Source: Mycolicibacterium chubuense NBB4
GTDB taxonomy: Bacteria; Actinomycetota; Actinomycetes; Mycobacteriales; Mycobacteriaceae
Reading direction: 5' to 3'
Assembly: GCF_000266905.1 (NCBI RefSeq)
Contig: NC_018027.1
Location: forward strand, 682,001-746,000
Length of the DNA stretch: 64,000 nucleotides
How positions within the stretch are numbered: the stretch's first letter is position 1; each line of letters starts with the position of its first letter. Below are positions 35,929-45,134 of this stretch, piece after piece. A model generated the notes under the pieces. It was given only the letters and a program-made list of their open reading frames with translations, was not told the DNA's origin and did no database searches. Made by a program: the position numbers and the translations under genes.

Positions 35929-36049
35929 GATTGCCTCCTAAAGTCCTTCGCCTGCGACACATCGCGCAGGTGTAGTAAGGAGAAGCATCGGCCGACATCG
36001 TCTGCAGCGCATAAGGCATCCGCCTCACATTGCGTGCGTCGGCAGAGGT

Positions 36050-37450
36050 TCAGCTCGTGTAGCAGTAAGAATCGCTGGACGCGTCGCCCCCCTGGAGCCG
36101 GGTCTGGTGAACGCGCAGGCCGCGGAAGTCGTCGCCGTGCGAGAAGAAGCGATTGTCGAGCTGAAGACCTCCCGCGGAGACGTCGGCGTCGACCTTCGCC
36201 ATCCACGCCCCGACACCGTCCGGGTACAGCGTGTCATCCCATGCGGCGTACAGCGAGTTCGTGACATACACCCGTCGACCGTCGCGGCTGATCTCCACCA
36301 TCTGCGGTCCACCGCGGAGTGGCAGATCCGGTGCCGCCGGATGGGGCTCGCGCCGGACGATCCCGCCGAGGCGCACCGAGGCAGTCTCCCGCGGACGGAA
36401 CGGATCACTGACGTCGTATTGCTTCAATTCTCCTGTGCCCCAGCATGAGACGTACAACCACCGGTCGTCGACGGAGAGGTCGATGTCGGTGACCAGCGGC
36501 GGCACGGCGCCGAAGGGCTTGAGCAGCTCCGGCAGGTCGTCGGGTTCGGCGGGCTCGGCCGGGATGGTGATGACCTTGTCGACCGACCACTGGGCACCGT
36601 CCTTGTGCCACACCCACACCGACGCCGAGAGGTCCTCGGCGCTGATCACCGTGTCGACGAAACCCCATGCCTGGGTCGGGTCGTGGGCCGGGCGCAGCTC
36701 GAGCACCATCTGGTGCTCGTCGCCGAGATCGATGCGCTGCAGCAGTTTCCGTTCGGACATGCTCCAGAAATTCAGGTGGTGGCCGAACTTGCGGCCGAGC
36801 AGGTCCTCGGGGTTGAGCCCGTTCTCGACCATCGACGGTGTCGCCCACTCGGAGGTGATCACGGTGTCGTAGTTCAGATGCCACCACACGTCATACGCCA
36901 GGACCTGCGCTCCCCGCTCCACCTCCCATGGCCCGATGACCGCGAACGTGTCGTGGTCGATCAGGGCGACGCCACCGGGACCGTCGGCTCCGTTGGCACC
37001 GCCCAATGCCGACATGAAGATGCCACCGGTTCCGCAGTGCACGGTGTGGGGGCGCGAGTATCCCGCGCCGGCGAGCTCGTCCGCCTCGATGGTGTGCACG
37101 ACCACCGGGTGACGTGGGTCCGGCTTGGTGTCGAGCACATAGATCCGCGATGAGCGGATGCCGGGCACCAGCAGGTAGCGCCGCTCGAGATGGCCGGCGT
37201 GCCCCTCGTGGCACAACGCGCTCGAGCATGCGTTCCAGCCGAAGTGGTGCAGTTCGTTGCCGGCCGTCGGCAGCTCGGCCCAACCCACCACACTGCCGTA
37301 GGTCGCGGAGCCCGCCGCGCAGTCGACGACGGCGAGGGCGTCTTTCTTCTGGCCCGACGGGTCGAACGCCGCGACGTAGGCGAGTTGCTCGGGGGCGGCT
37401 GTGATGGCGGCGGTGGGACTCCGGTAGAACGTGGGGTCGACGTCAGGCAT
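36050..37450 (-). CDS. Selenium-binding protein 56 family (methanethiol oxidase)
   Basis: A 466-residue SBP56 protein of usual length. It has the conserved HHFGWNACSSALCHEGHAGH block (about residues 68-87), with clustered His and Cys that suit metal binding. PHTVHCGTGGIFMSALG (about 134) and YDVWWHLNYDTVITSEW (about 187) are further conserved blocks, and LYVSCWGTGELKQYD (about 331) follows. Characterised bacterial members are copper-dependent methanethiol oxidases that release formaldehyde, hydrogen sulfide and peroxide. It is followed 121 bp downstream by the CNB/TrxR-like flavoprotein on the same strand. A shared sulfur or peroxide role is possible but inferred. Confidence 0.9.
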   Translation of the reverse strand: MPDVDPTFYRSPTAAITAAPEQLAYVAAFDPSGQKKDALAVVDCAAGSATYGSVVGWAELPTAGNELHHFGWNACSSALCHEGHAGHLERRYLLVPGIRSSRIYVLDTKPDPRHPVVVHTIEADELAGAGYSRPHTVHCGTGGIFMSALGGANGADGPGGVALIDHDTFAVIGPWEVERGAQVLAYDVWWHLNYDTVITSEWATPSMVENGLNPEDLLGRKFGHHLNFWSMSERKLLQRIDLGDEHQMVLELRPAHDPTQAWGFVDTVISAEDLSASVWVWHKDGAQWSVDKVITIPAEPAEPDDLPELLKPFGAVPPLVTDIDLSVDDRWLYVSCWGTGELKQYDVSDPFRPRETASVRLGGIVRREPHPAAPDLPLRGGPQMVEISRDGRRVYVTNSLYAAWDDTLYPDGVGAWMAKVDADVSAGGLQLDNRFFSHGDDFRGLRVHQTRLQGGDASSDSYCYTS

Positions 37451-37733
37451 GTGCGTCCTCCTCGCTCGCGCACGTCCACAAACACGTGACGGTCAGTCGA
37501 GCCTGACTTCGATGATCCCCCTGCCTGCGCCCTGCACGACCGATTTGGCCGTTTTCGTTTTCCCCCGCAGGACCCGCCCACCGGATGTCCTCCGATCGGG
37601 GGACGCCACATTCGTCCCACCCTGGGTCCAGCCGGTGGATACCCGCGCACCCACGACTGGGGCATTCTTTGATCAACGCCGGAACACACCGGCAGAAGAA
37701 CTCGAGAAGCGCACCAGCACAGGAGAATTGACG

Positions 37734-37946
37734 ATGAACATGACCCGCATGATCGCCATCCCGGTCCTCTCGGCCGGCATTCTCGGCGGCGCCCTCGGCC
37801 TCGCCTGCACCGCCTCCGCCGACGTCGCCACCGACAGCCACTCCGTCGTCGCGGCGGCGTCCGACCGCTGGGCTCCCTCCGGCAAGGACATGAGCAAGAG
37901 GGAGCGCAAGCGCGCCGAACGTCAGTACGTCCTCAGCAACCGATGA
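37734..37946 (+). CDS. Small secreted protein, paralogue of 58568-58795
   Basis: A 70-residue exported protein. The signal peptide IAIPVLSAGILGGALGLACTASA is cleaved after about residue 29, leaving a basic mature peptide of about 40 residues (KRERKRAERQ). The leader CACAGGAGAATT directly upstream of the ATG (37734) is shared base for base with the paralogue at 58795. Signal peptides are also almost identical, but the mature parts differ completely. Function unknown. Terminator at 37964. Confidence 0.78.
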   Translation: MNMTRMIAIPVLSAGILGGALGLACTASADVATDSHSVVAAASDRWAPSGKDMSKRERKRAERQYVLSNR

Positions 37947-37963
37947 CCCGACCTGCCATCCCG

Positions 37964-37987
37964 ACCGGGCCCCTACCGGGGCCCGGT
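37964..37987 (+). terminator. Terminator hairpin after the small secreted gene
   Basis: ACCGGGCCCC (37964-37973) and GGGGCCCGGT (37978-37987) form a perfect 10-bp stem with a 4-base loop, 17 bases after the stop codon. It is followed by TTG rather than a long U-tract. Confidence 0.85.
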
Positions 37988-38145
37988 TGCGTGTCGCCGG
38001 CGACATCTTTCGGGAAGAGCACCTTAGGCGCCGGTCGTGCGTGTTTGAATCTCCCCAGTCCTGGCGCGAGCGTCGCCTTCCTGACGACCTGATATGGGGT
38101 TCGTGTGCCCCTTCTCCAGTCCAGGCCGGCGAAGGGGGGCACCTG

Positions 38146-40494
38146 ATGCGCAACGAGGCAGGCCGGCGTGCGGTCTTTGGTGGGTTGGCCGCGGCAGCGG
38201 GCATCGGTTTGGCGGTCGCATCGGGGAGCGGGGTAGCCGTCGCCGACAACACCGGCTCCGGATCTGCGGATGCGTCGGCATCGGCGGGTTCGGTGTCCCA
38301 GGCGTCTGCCGCACCCGGCGCAGCATCGGCTTCCTCCCGTGCGGTTCCGAAGAACCATCCGCGCCGCGGTGGGGCCTCGCGCTCTGCGCGGTCCACGCAG
38401 CCGTCCGCGGCGGCAGATGATCAGGCGGAGGACGCTGACACGAGCGCATCCGGCGGCGCCGTGAGCGACAGCCGGCCGGACCATCGTCGGTCCCGCCAGG
38501 CGGCGGCTCGGCCCCACGCGGCCGACGACGCCACGAAGACCGCCCTCCGGGAGAGTCACCCGGCCCGAACCACCGCCGCTCACGAGTTCTCCGGCGTGCC
38601 AGAGACTTTCACCCCGGCGAAGATTCGTCGATCAGTGTCCGCCGCGGTCAGCGCCGACGAGACTGCGCATTCGGCGGTTCCCGGGTTGACGCGGGCTGCC
38701 GCTGTGACCACGCCGGTCACTGCCGACGCCGCGGTCGTGACACCGCCGCGGGATGGGCTCATCCGGAAGGTGGTGGCCGATGTCGTGGCGCTGCTCGGGT
38801 CGCCGGGGGCGACGAATCCCGCAGCGCCTGCGCGGTTGCCGGGGCCGTCGGTGCTGGAGATGCTGTTCGCGGGTTCGCGCCGCGCCTCCACGGACAAGGC
38901 CGCCACAGCGGAAAGTGACGTGACGACAGGCCAGGACAGCCAGCCCCAGAGCGGCAATCTTCTGGTCAACTCGGGCGCGGAGGTCGGCGACCCGTCGCTG
39001 TCTGGATACGCCTCGGTCACCATCCCGGGCTGGACGGTGACGGGTACCCCCACGGTGATCCAATACGGCACCCTCCGTCGTGTGCCCGGCCTGTTCGGAA
39101 CCAAAGGCCCGACGCTGAGGCCGCACTTCGGGTTCCCCAGCGCGGACCAGGCACCACCCGACAGCGGCACGCAGTTCTTCGGGGGCGGCAACGTCGCCAC
39201 CTCGACGCTCACCCAGACCGTCGACCTCACCGCCGCGCAGTCCGAAATCGCCACCGGCACCTTGTCCTACGTGTTGAGCGCCGCGCTGGGCGGCGCCCTC
39301 TCGGACAGGTCCAACGCGAAGGTGACGGTGACGTTCCTCGACGCCGACGGCGCCGTCCTCGGCAGCGGCAGCATCGGTCCGGTCACGGCATTCAACCGCC
39401 GACTCCAGACCGAACTCCAACAACGCCAATTCACCGGGACCGTGCCGGTCGACGCCAGCAGCGCCCAGGTCGTCGTCACCCTGAGCGACCGCAATCCGTG
39501 GCTCGGCAACTACAACAACGCCTACGCCGACGACGTGTCGTTCACCGTCGGCACCGCGCTACCCGCGGCCGGGAATCCATCGCCGCCGGACTCCAACGTC
39601 GGCTCTCTCGATCACGTGGTGATGGTCTACATGGAGAACCACGGCGTCAACGACATCGTCGGCAGCCGCAACGCTCCCTACATCAACAGCCTCATCAACA
39701 CCTACGGGTACGCGTCGAACTACTACGCCCTGACCCACCCGAGCGATCCCAATTACTGGCCGATCCTCGGCGGGTCGGACTTCGGGGTGAACTACAACTG
39801 CGCGTCCGACTGCTTCGACGCGCCCAACCTGGCCGACGAGATCACGGCAGCGGGCAAGAAATGGGCCGCCTACCAGAACGGCGGCGGGGGCTACAGCGAC
39901 CCCACCGACCGCACGCCGTTCCTGGCGTTCCACGACATCTTCACCAACCCGGCACTCGTGAACTCGCACATCTTCGACATCTCGCAGATGGCAGGCGATT
40001 TCAACAACGGTGATCCGAGCAGCGTCGCGAATTTCGTGTGGTTCAGCGCCGACGAGGCGACCAACATGGAGGGCCCGATCGACAGTCTCGGCGGCATCGC
40101 CCGATTCGCCCTGAGCCAGCTCACCACTCACCAGTACAACGTCAAGGCCGGCGATGAGTTCATTGCGCAGCAGATGTCGGTCATCCTCGATTCCGAGCTG
40201 TGGAATTCGAGCGAGAAGACCGCGGTCTTCTTGACGTTCGACGAGGACTACAACAACATCTCCTGGGGGATCGGCAACGAGGGCAATCATGTGGTGATGG
40301 TCGTGATCCCGAACCAGGCCGCCATCGACGCGGGTATGCGCGGCGGCGCGTTCACGGCCACCGACTACTACAACCACTACAGCTTGCAGCGCACCATCGA
40401 AGACTCACTGGGCGTCGGTCCGTTGACCAACAACGACGAATACGCTCAGCCGATGAACGAGTTCTGGAATGTGACCCCGCCGGTATCCGGGTAG
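38146..40494 (+). CDS. Secreted phosphoesterase (phospholipase C/acid phosphatase superfamily) with long disordered N-terminus
   Basis: A 782-residue exported protein. The N-terminal RRAVFGGLAAAAGIGLAVA looks like a Tat-type signal, followed by a low-complexity Ala/Ser/Arg region to about residue 260. A beta-sandwich-like module (about 270-415) begins LLVNSGAEVGDPSLSGY. The C-terminal phosphoesterase domain (about 486-782) opens LDHVVMVYMENHGVND and contains HPSDPNYWPILGGSDFG and FLTFDEDYN, as in the phosphoesterase family PF04185. The ATG at 38146 follows GAAGGGGG; the frame upstream overlaps a terminator. The phosphorylated substrate is unknown, and cell-envelope location is likely. Confidence 0.82.
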   Translation: MRNEAGRRAVFGGLAAAAGIGLAVASGSGVAVADNTGSGSADASASAGSVSQASAAPGAASASSRAVPKNHPRRGGASRSARSTQPSAAADDQAEDADTSASGGAVSDSRPDHRRSRQAAARPHAADDATKTALRESHPARTTAAHEFSGVPETFTPAKIRRSVSAAVSADETAHSAVPGLTRAAAVTTPVTADAAVVTPPRDGLIRKVVADVVALLGSPGATNPAAPARLPGPSVLEMLFAGSRRASTDKAATAESDVTTGQDSQPQSGNLLVNSGAEVGDPSLSGYASVTIPGWTVTGTPTVIQYGTLRRVPGLFGTKGPTLRPHFGFPSADQAPPDSGTQFFGGGNVATSTLTQTVDLTAAQSEIATGTLSYVLSAALGGALSDRSNAKVTVTFLDADGAVLGSGSIGPVTAFNRRLQTELQQRQFTGTVPVDASSAQVVVTLSDRNPWLGNYNNAYADDVSFTVGTALPAAGNPSPPDSNVGSLDHVVMVYMENHGVNDIVGSRNAPYINSLINTYGYASNYYALTHPSDPNYWPILGGSDFGVNYNCASDCFDAPNLADEITAAGKKWAAYQNGGGGYSDPTDRTPFLAFHDIFTNPALVNSHIFDISQMAGDFNNGDPSSVANFVWFSADEATNMEGPIDSLGGIARFALSQLTTHQYNVKAGDEFIAQQMSVILDSELWNSSEKTAVFLTFDEDYNNISWGIGNEGNHVVMVVIPNQAAIDAGMRGGAFTATDYYNHYSLQRTIEDSLGVGPLTNNDEYAQPMNEFWNVTPPVSG

Positions 40495-40504
40495 ACCCTG
40501 CCGG

Positions 40505-40744
40505 TCACCGGCATCGAATCCAGAAGTTCTGGCAGAACATCCCGACGCCACCCCATCTCTCGACGGGGCCACCCTCGTCGTTCGGGGTCACCCCCAGGGC
40601 CGGCGTCGAGGTGATCAGCTGATCGATCACCGGTGCCGGCGGTGGGGGATTCGGCTGCGCGCCGGCCACACCCGCGCCGCCGCCGACAGCCACTGCGCTC
40701 AGGCCGCCGAACAGCAGGGTCGCCGCGTGGATTCGGAGTCGCAT
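40505..40744 (-). CDS. Small secreted protein
   Basis: A 79-residue exported protein. The signal peptide RIHAATLLFGGLSAVAVGGGAGVAGA is cleaved near residue 28. The mature part starts QPNPPPPAPV and ends WGGVGMFCQNFWIRCR with two cysteines. The ATG at 40744 has AAGGA upstream. Convergent with the phosphoesterase. Function unknown. Confidence 0.65.
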   Translation of the reverse strand: MRLRIHAATLLFGGLSAVAVGGGAGVAGAQPNPPPPAPVIDQLITSTPALGVTPNDEGGPVERWGGVGMFCQNFWIRCR

Positions 40745-40980
40745 CACGTGTTCCTTCGAGCCGATGTCGCGTTCGCTGTCGCCACGATATGTCGTTCCGA
40801 TCCCGATGCACAGGGAAACTGCGGCGTCACGCATTCTTTCGTCGCATGCAATAACTATCCGGAAACTATCCGGACTCCCGGTCGCAGGCCCGTCACGAAG
40901 TCACAACAATGTCGAGTTCTTTACCGACAGAGTCTCGCGGCGCCATTCCGCTGACGCTTACGGTAGCCGCCGTGACACCG

Positions 40981-41667
40981 ATGACCGAGGTCTTGCGGCG
41001 CGCGGAGGTTCTGGCCGCCTGCCTGCTGATCCCGGTCTCGCTCGCCTCCCCGGCGGGTGCCCAACCCGGCGCCGCTCCCGGGGTGGCGACGGTGGCCGAT
41101 ACGCAGGTTCCCGCCGGGGCCACGCAGACCGTCACCACACCCGACGGGTGGACGCTGACGCTCGGGGGCACGAACGAGTCCCAGGTTCCGGTGGCGCCGT
41201 TGACGACCGCCGTCTCGTCGCGCGAGTACCTGGCCAGCGGAACATTCATGGGCTCACTGGTCGGGCCCGGGGAACCGCGAGGAATCCTGGAAGTCGGCTA
41301 CGAGATCGGCTGCGGGATCGACATGAGCACCTCGAACGGCGTGACAATGGCGGGCAGCTCGGGTGTCACACCGTCGCTGGGGGTGTCGGGACCGCTGGGC
41401 GCACTGCCCACGGCCGTTCTTCCGGTCGTCTCGACGCCGGTCAACGGGGTGCTCACGGTCGGTCTGAAGCCGGGCGTCATCATCGTGGTGCCGGTGGACA
41501 AGAAGGACTTCAAGAGCCCCAACCCGTGGATCATGATCAGCAACTTCCACGTCAAGATCGACGGCTGTGTGGGCCAGTCGTTCATCCGCTCGTACGCGAC
41601 GTTGACGCGGCAGACGGATCAGTCCGACGTGGTGCTCTCCTATGTCGGCGTCACCAAGGTCGTCTGA
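40981..41667 (+). CDS. MspA-family porin
   Basis: A 228-residue secreted protein with signal peptide ending near residue 27 (SLASPAGAQ). The mature chain carries the MspA-family strands TPDGWTLTL, SREYLASGTF and RGILEVGYEIGC, the last matching MspA's GTLELGYQIG. The C-terminal strands FIRSYATLTR and VVLSYVGVTKVV follow. MspA porins form octameric channels in the mycobacterial outer membrane. This one is somewhat longer than MspA and has two cysteines, GCGI (about 120) and DGC (about 200), so it is a divergent member. ATG at 40981. It converges on gvpK. Confidence 0.85.
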   Translation: MTEVLRRAEVLAACLLIPVSLASPAGAQPGAAPGVATVADTQVPAGATQTVTTPDGWTLTLGGTNESQVPVAPLTTAVSSREYLASGTFMGSLVGPGEPRGILEVGYEIGCGIDMSTSNGVTMAGSSGVTPSLGVSGPLGALPTAVLPVVSTPVNGVLTVGLKPGVIIVVPVDKKDFKSPNPWIMISNFHVKIDGCVGQSFIRSYATLTRQTDQSDVVLSYVGVTKVV

Positions 41668-41690
41668 GCGAAGCGCTCGACCGCCGACGC

Positions 41691-42005
41691 TCATCCCTCG
41701 CTCGACAGCAGAGGACCGAGCGGCCCGAGATCGATGTTGAGGTCCTCGGGCTCGAGGCCGAAATGCTCGCGCAGCTCCGTCATCTTCTCTTCCAGGAGCA
41801 TCAGGGTGGTCCCGATCCGCTCGATCTGTTCGTCGGTCAGGTCACCGCGGTCGACGCGTCGAATGGCCTGCCGCTCCATGAGCTGACGCAACAGTTCCAC
41901 CAGAGTCAGCACCAGGCTCACCAGACCCCGTTCGACGCTTTCCGGGTCGGCGTCGACGCGGTGCCTCCGCGCGGGGACGGCGTCGTCGTCGGGACGTCCG
42001 GTCAC
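41691..42005 (-). CDS. gvpK: Gas vesicle protein GvpK
   Basis: A 104-residue GvpK homologue. After a short charged start come ESVERGLVSLVLTLVELLRQLMERQAIRRVD and a Leu/Glu-rich helix ending FGLEPEDLNIDLGPLG, which is the core of the family. The GTG at 42005 overlaps the stop of the upstream gvpS-type gene (GTGA). It is the last gene of the gas-vesicle operon. GvpK is required for vesicle assembly or growth in other bacteria. Confidence 0.92.
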   Translation of the reverse strand: MTGRPDDDAVPARRHRVDADPESVERGLVSLVLTLVELLRQLMERQAIRRVDRGDLTDEQIERIGTTLMLLEEKMTELREHFGLEPEDLNIDLGPLGPLLSSEG

Positions 42006-42205
42006 CGTCGGCCGTCCGCCGTGACGTCCGGTAACAGTGGTCCGACCGACGAGATCAACGTGCGCAACGAGATCACGACGAGGTCGACGTCGGCGATGGA
42101 CAACGTGATGTCGCCGGTGATCACGACACCACCGGCGAGTACGCGGTCGAGGAGATCGACCAGAGCGACATTCCGGTTGTTGTCGGCCGGCAGCATCTCG
42201 GCCAT
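42002..42205 (-). CDS. gvpS: Gas vesicle GvpA/J-family protein (GvpS-type)
   Basis: A 67-residue short GvpA-fold protein. LVDLLDRVLAGGVVITGDITLSIADVDLVVISLRTLISSV aligns with the GvpA core, but it lacks the hydrophobic signature of the main shell protein. In actinobacterial clusters the second small GvpA-like gene before gvpK is called gvpS, hence the symbol. The ATG overlaps the gvpL stop (TGATG), and its stop overlaps the gvpK start. Confidence 0.85.
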   Translation of the reverse strand: MAEMLPADNNRNVALVDLLDRVLAGGVVITGDITLSIADVDLVVISLRTLISSVGPLLPDVTADGRR

Positions 42206-42981
42206 CACGCCACCACGTCTCCGGCGAACGAATAGGGCGGCCAGGGGCCGGTGGTCTCCAGTTCGATCCCCGGCGTGTCTGCGCCGACGGCGGCCACGGT
42301 GGCGGTGAACTGGTCGATCGTCGTGGTGTCCACCAGGTAGGTGCCGTTGAGCACCGTCCAGTCCTTCCGGCCCGACAGCCGCTGATCGCCGGCCGGCTTC
42401 CGTTTCCCGTCGACGGCGTGCTGCAGCAGGAGTGCGTGGATACGGTCGGCGTGGCCGGCCGCGAGGCGGAACGCGTCGTCATCGTCGGCCAGGGCCCGCC
42501 GCCTGCGCATGAGATACGCGGTGCCGGACATCTTCTCGCCCGCCGCGACGTCAGCGTTCTGCTGACCTTTCAGGCCTCGTGGGTCCGCATATGCTTTGAC
42601 GCCCATCTCCACGCGCCCTGTCACCCGTTCGAGTGCGGCGCGGAAATCAGCTCGGCGCGCTGCGAGGAGTTGGCGCACCCGTTCGTCGTCGAGGTACACC
42701 GTCGCCATCCGCATGGGCACGACCGGCCCCGACCGCGCGAGAGCCGAGATCACGGCGTCGTGAGCTCGCGCCGTCGCCGCCAACCAGTCGAGGTTCTCGA
42801 GGTTGCGACGCAAGCCTTCCTCGCCGAACTCGTCGAGCCCCACGGTTCCGACCACGGCGGTGAGCCCGGCATTCGCGACCGTTCGGACGGGTTCACCGGA
42901 CACTCCATGCAGGCCGGCGAGATCGGGCTCGGCCGCGTCGCCCGCGACCACCGCGTACGTCCACACTCCGTCAGTCGGCAT
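42205..42981 (-). CDS. gvpL: Gas vesicle protein GvpL/GvpF family (GvpL)
   Basis: A 258-residue GvpL/F protein. It has the N-terminal WTYAVVAGD domain, then LRRNLENLDWLAATARAHDAVISAL, GPVVPMRMATVYLDDERV (about residues 86-103) and VEMGVKAYADP (about 123). The C-terminal ETTGPWPPYSFAG motif is typical of the family. It overlaps the upstream gvpJ gene by 11 bases. GvpF/L proteins take part in the assembly and nucleation of the vesicle. It is one of two such genes in this operon. Confidence 0.92.
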   Translation of the reverse strand: MPTDGVWTYAVVAGDAAEPDLAGLHGVSGEPVRTVANAGLTAVVGTVGLDEFGEEGLRRNLENLDWLAATARAHDAVISALARSGPVVPMRMATVYLDDERVRQLLAARRADFRAALERVTGRVEMGVKAYADPRGLKGQQNADVAAGEKMSGTAYLMRRRRALADDDDAFRLAAGHADRIHALLLQHAVDGKRKPAGDQRLSGRKDWTVLNGTYLVDTTTIDQFTATVAAVGADTPGIELETTGPWPPYSFAGDVVA

Positions 42982-43351
42982 CCTCGTGCTCCACGGCTCG
43001 GTCGGTCACCACCTGTCGCTGCCCGTTCCGCGACTCGAGCTCGTGGACCCGATGGCGCAACTGCTCGTTCTCGAGCTGGAGCTTGGCGCTGTCACCCGAG
43101 AGCCATGGATCGCTCTCCCACCAGTTGATTCCGGCTTCCTTGGCCGTCTCCAGAGAGGCGATCACCAGTCGCAGTTTGATGGTCAGCAGTTCGATGTCGA
43201 GAAGATTGACGCGGATGTCGCCGGCGATGACGATTCCGGTGTCGAGCACCCGCTCGAGGATGTCCGCGAGATTCGTCGACCCACCGCCGGACACCGCCGA
43301 GCCGCCGACTCGCTGCACGGCGGAGAAGTCGTCGTTCGGGGTGATCGTCAC
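42971..43351 (-). CDS. gvpJ: Gas vesicle GvpA-family protein with coiled-coil tail (GvpJ)
   Basis: A 126-residue protein. The GvpA-like core LADILERVLDTGIVIAGDIRVNLLDIELLTIKLRLVIAS spans about residues 28-66. Then comes WWESDPWLSG and a C-terminal coiled coil LQLENEQLRHRVHELES, as in GvpJ proteins. GTG start at 43351 overlaps the gvpO stop (GTGA). GvpJ is a minor structural protein of vesicle tips in studied systems. Confidence 0.88.
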   Translation of the reverse strand: MTITPNDDFSAVQRVGGSAVSGGGSTNLADILERVLDTGIVIAGDIRVNLLDIELLTIKLRLVIASLETAKEAGINWWESDPWLSGDSAKLQLENEQLRHRVHELESRNGQRQVVTDRAVEHEDAD

Positions 43352-43680
43352 AGTGCGCTGCTCCCGTCGCTGGTCTGGCCGCGCATGAAGCGGCGGGTCC
43401 GCCTGTAGGACAGGAGTTCTCCGCTGAAGTCGATCTCCACTTCGTACAGCGCCAGAATGTCGGCCAACGAAGGTATGCGCCGGTCCTCCACCATCTCGAC
43501 CTCGATGATCCAGCCGCCGTCGTCGGTCGGTGTCGCCGACGTCATCCGCACCGGTTCACTGCCGGCCATCTCGGTGGCGTACTCGCGGACCAGCGCGACG
43601 GCCTCGCGTGCCGTCAACGGCTCTCCGGGCTCCGGGTCGGGCGCCGACCTCGGGCGGGTGCGCTGGGCCATCGTCCTCAC
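43348..43680 (-). CDS. gvpO: Gas vesicle protein GvpO
   Basis: A 110-residue GvpO homologue. LTAREAVALVREYATEMAG forms the N-terminal helix. The beta domain GGWIIEVEMVEDRRIPSLADILALYEVEIDFSGELLSYRR (about residues 55-95) is the family's signature. The GTG at 43680 overlaps the gvpG stop; an ATG 9 bases further in (43671) is a possible alternative start. GvpO is needed for vesicle formation in haloarchaea and is common in actinobacterial clusters. Confidence 0.9.
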   Translation of the reverse strand: MRTMAQRTRPRSAPDPEPGEPLTAREAVALVREYATEMAGSEPVRMTSATPTDDGGWIIEVEMVEDRRIPSLADILALYEVEIDFSGELLSYRRTRRFMRGQTSDGSSAL

Positions 43681-43934
43681 CCCGTTTCAGGTGGCGACTG
43701 CGCCGGCGCCGCGGGAGTCACCCTCGCCTGGAGGATCTGCTGCTGAGCCTCGTGTTCATCTTCGGGCGTGATCTCGCCGCGCTCGCGTGCTTCCTCGAGC
43801 GCTTCGAGTTGCCGCCGTGTGTTGGCGGGGTTGTTCATTTCCTGTTCGACCTGCCGCTGGATGACTTCGGCCAGAGCGACCACACCGCGCACGGGGGCCA
43901 GTGGCAGCATCGCTATGCCGGAGAGCAGACCCAT
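43677..43934 (-). CDS. gvpG: Gas vesicle protein GvpG
   Basis: An 85-residue GvpG protein. The hydrophobic start GLLSGIAMLPLAPVRGVVALAEVIQ is followed by the helical RRQLEALEEARERGEITPEDEHEAQQQIL segment (about residues 40-68) and a Pro/Ala-rich end. It begins 1 base after the gvpF stop. Accessory assembly protein in known gas-vesicle systems. Confidence 0.9.
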   Translation of the reverse strand: MGLLSGIAMLPLAPVRGVVALAEVIQRQVEQEMNNPANTRRQLEALEEARERGEITPEDEHEAQQQILQARVTPAAPAQSPPETG

Positions 43935-43935
43935 G

Positions 43936-44733
43936 TCATCCCGCCGGATTCGTGGTGACGACGAAATCGTACGGCGCCAGAGGACCGAGCAACCGCCATT
44001 CGATCAGGTCACCCCAGTCCGACCGCAACCGGTCCAGGACCTTCTTGATCTCTTCCTGGCGGGCGACTTCGGTCAGCAGCGCGAGCGCTACCGCGTCCCA
44101 TTCGTGCGTGGGTTCCCGAGGATTCACATGCTCGGCCAGATCGCCGAGTTCCTCGACCACTGTCTGGGTGTGGGCCTGGCGCTGCTGCTCGACGGCGTTC
44201 GCGATGAGCTCACCGAGAGCGATCTGTGAATTGCGCGACGCGTCCTCGGGCAAGTTGTGGATGTCGTCTCGGAGCGCAGCCGCCTGGGCGTTCTCCGAGA
44301 GCAGACGGGAGAGGAACGCTTGCTCGTCGTACCGGCCTTTGATGATGAATTCGGCACAGCCTTCGAGGGTTTCGAGCGCCTGTGCGAATTCGTCGTGATG
44401 GCCGCGGAGCAGCTCCTCTGCCACCGAGTCGATATCCGTCATCACCGCACCGAACCGCAACGGCAGGACGGGCGCCACTTTGGCCGTACCGTCGAGGAGT
44501 TGCGCATGAGCCTGCAGGTCCTGCGGCCTGCCCAACGCCTGGTCCAGCGACACAGTGCTCACCAAAGCCGCGATGTCGCCCTCACGAACGACGTCGACCT
44601 CCGCCGGCGGCTCGCCGACGCCCTTCGCGTGCTCCTGGACCTCCACGTCTCCCGGAACGACGCCGTAGACGTAGACCCCCGTGCCGGCCTTCGTGTCGTC
44701 GGGACGGACGTCCGTCCCCGCTGACGAGCTCAT
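43936..44733 (-). CDS. gvpF: Gas vesicle protein GvpF
   Basis: A 265-residue GvpL/F-family protein. The start [15 protein letters not shown] is followed by [43 protein letters not shown] (about residues 85-99) and [14 protein letters not shown] (about 127). The C-terminus is [13 protein letters not shown], close to the GPWPPYSF ending of GvpL. Its ATG overlaps the gvpA stop (ATGA). GvpF interacts with GvpA during nucleation in studied systems. Confidence 0.92.
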   Translation of the reverse strand: MSSSAGTDVRPDDTKAGTGVYVYGVVPGDVEVQEHAKGVGEPPAEVDVVREGDIAALVSTVSLDQALGRPQDLQAHAQLLDGTAKVAPVLPLRFGAVMTDIDSVAEELLRGHHDEFAQALETLEGCAEFIIKGRYDEQAFLSRLLSENAQAAALRDDIHNLPEDASRNSQIALGELIANAVEQQRQAHTQTVVEELGDLAEHVNPREPTHEWDAVALALLTEVARQEEIKKVLDRLRSDWGDLIEWRLLGPLAPYDFVVTTNPAG

Positions 44734-45134
44734 CGGTCCTCCCGTTGGCTGCGAACCTTCTTGCGTTGCGGCTGTTGCTGATTGAGCATGTCGCCGAGCT
44801 TCTCACCGGCAGCGTCGAGTACGCCCTGCGTCTTGCTCTTGGCGGCACCGGACGTGACCTCGTTGACCAGTTCCGGCAGCCCGGCTTTGGGATCTTCCTC
44901 CGCGATATTGAGGCGGTTGACCGCCTGAGCGAACCGTAGATAGGTGTCGACGCTCGCCACCACGACCCGCGCGTCGATCGATATCAGCTCGATGCCGACG
45001 AGCGAGAGCCGGACGTAGGCGTCGATGACCAAGCCCTTGTCCAGGATCGTGTCGATCACATCGGCCAGACTGCTCGAACTCGGCCCTGCCGCAGGGTTGC
45101 TCGCCCCGCCCGACGGTTGGATGGCGGTCGTCAT
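44730..45134 (-). CDS. gvpA: Gas vesicle structural protein GvpA
   Basis: A 134-residue protein containing the canonical shell-protein core [19 protein letters not shown], then [20 protein letters not shown] and [14 protein letters not shown] (about residues 23-75). This is the best GvpA match in the window. Unlike the compact 70-residue GvpA of cyanobacteria it has a 55-residue basic C-terminal extension ([13 protein letters not shown]). Translationally coupled to both neighbours. With only one true GvpA gene, this would form the vesicle wall. Confidence 0.92.
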   Translation of the reverse strand: MTTAIQPSGGASNPAAGPSSSSLADVIDTILDKGLVIDAYVRLSLVGIELISIDARVVVASVDTYLRFAQAVNRLNIAEEDPKAGLPELVNEVTSGAAKSKTQGVLDAAGEKLGDMLNQQQPQRKKVRSQREDR

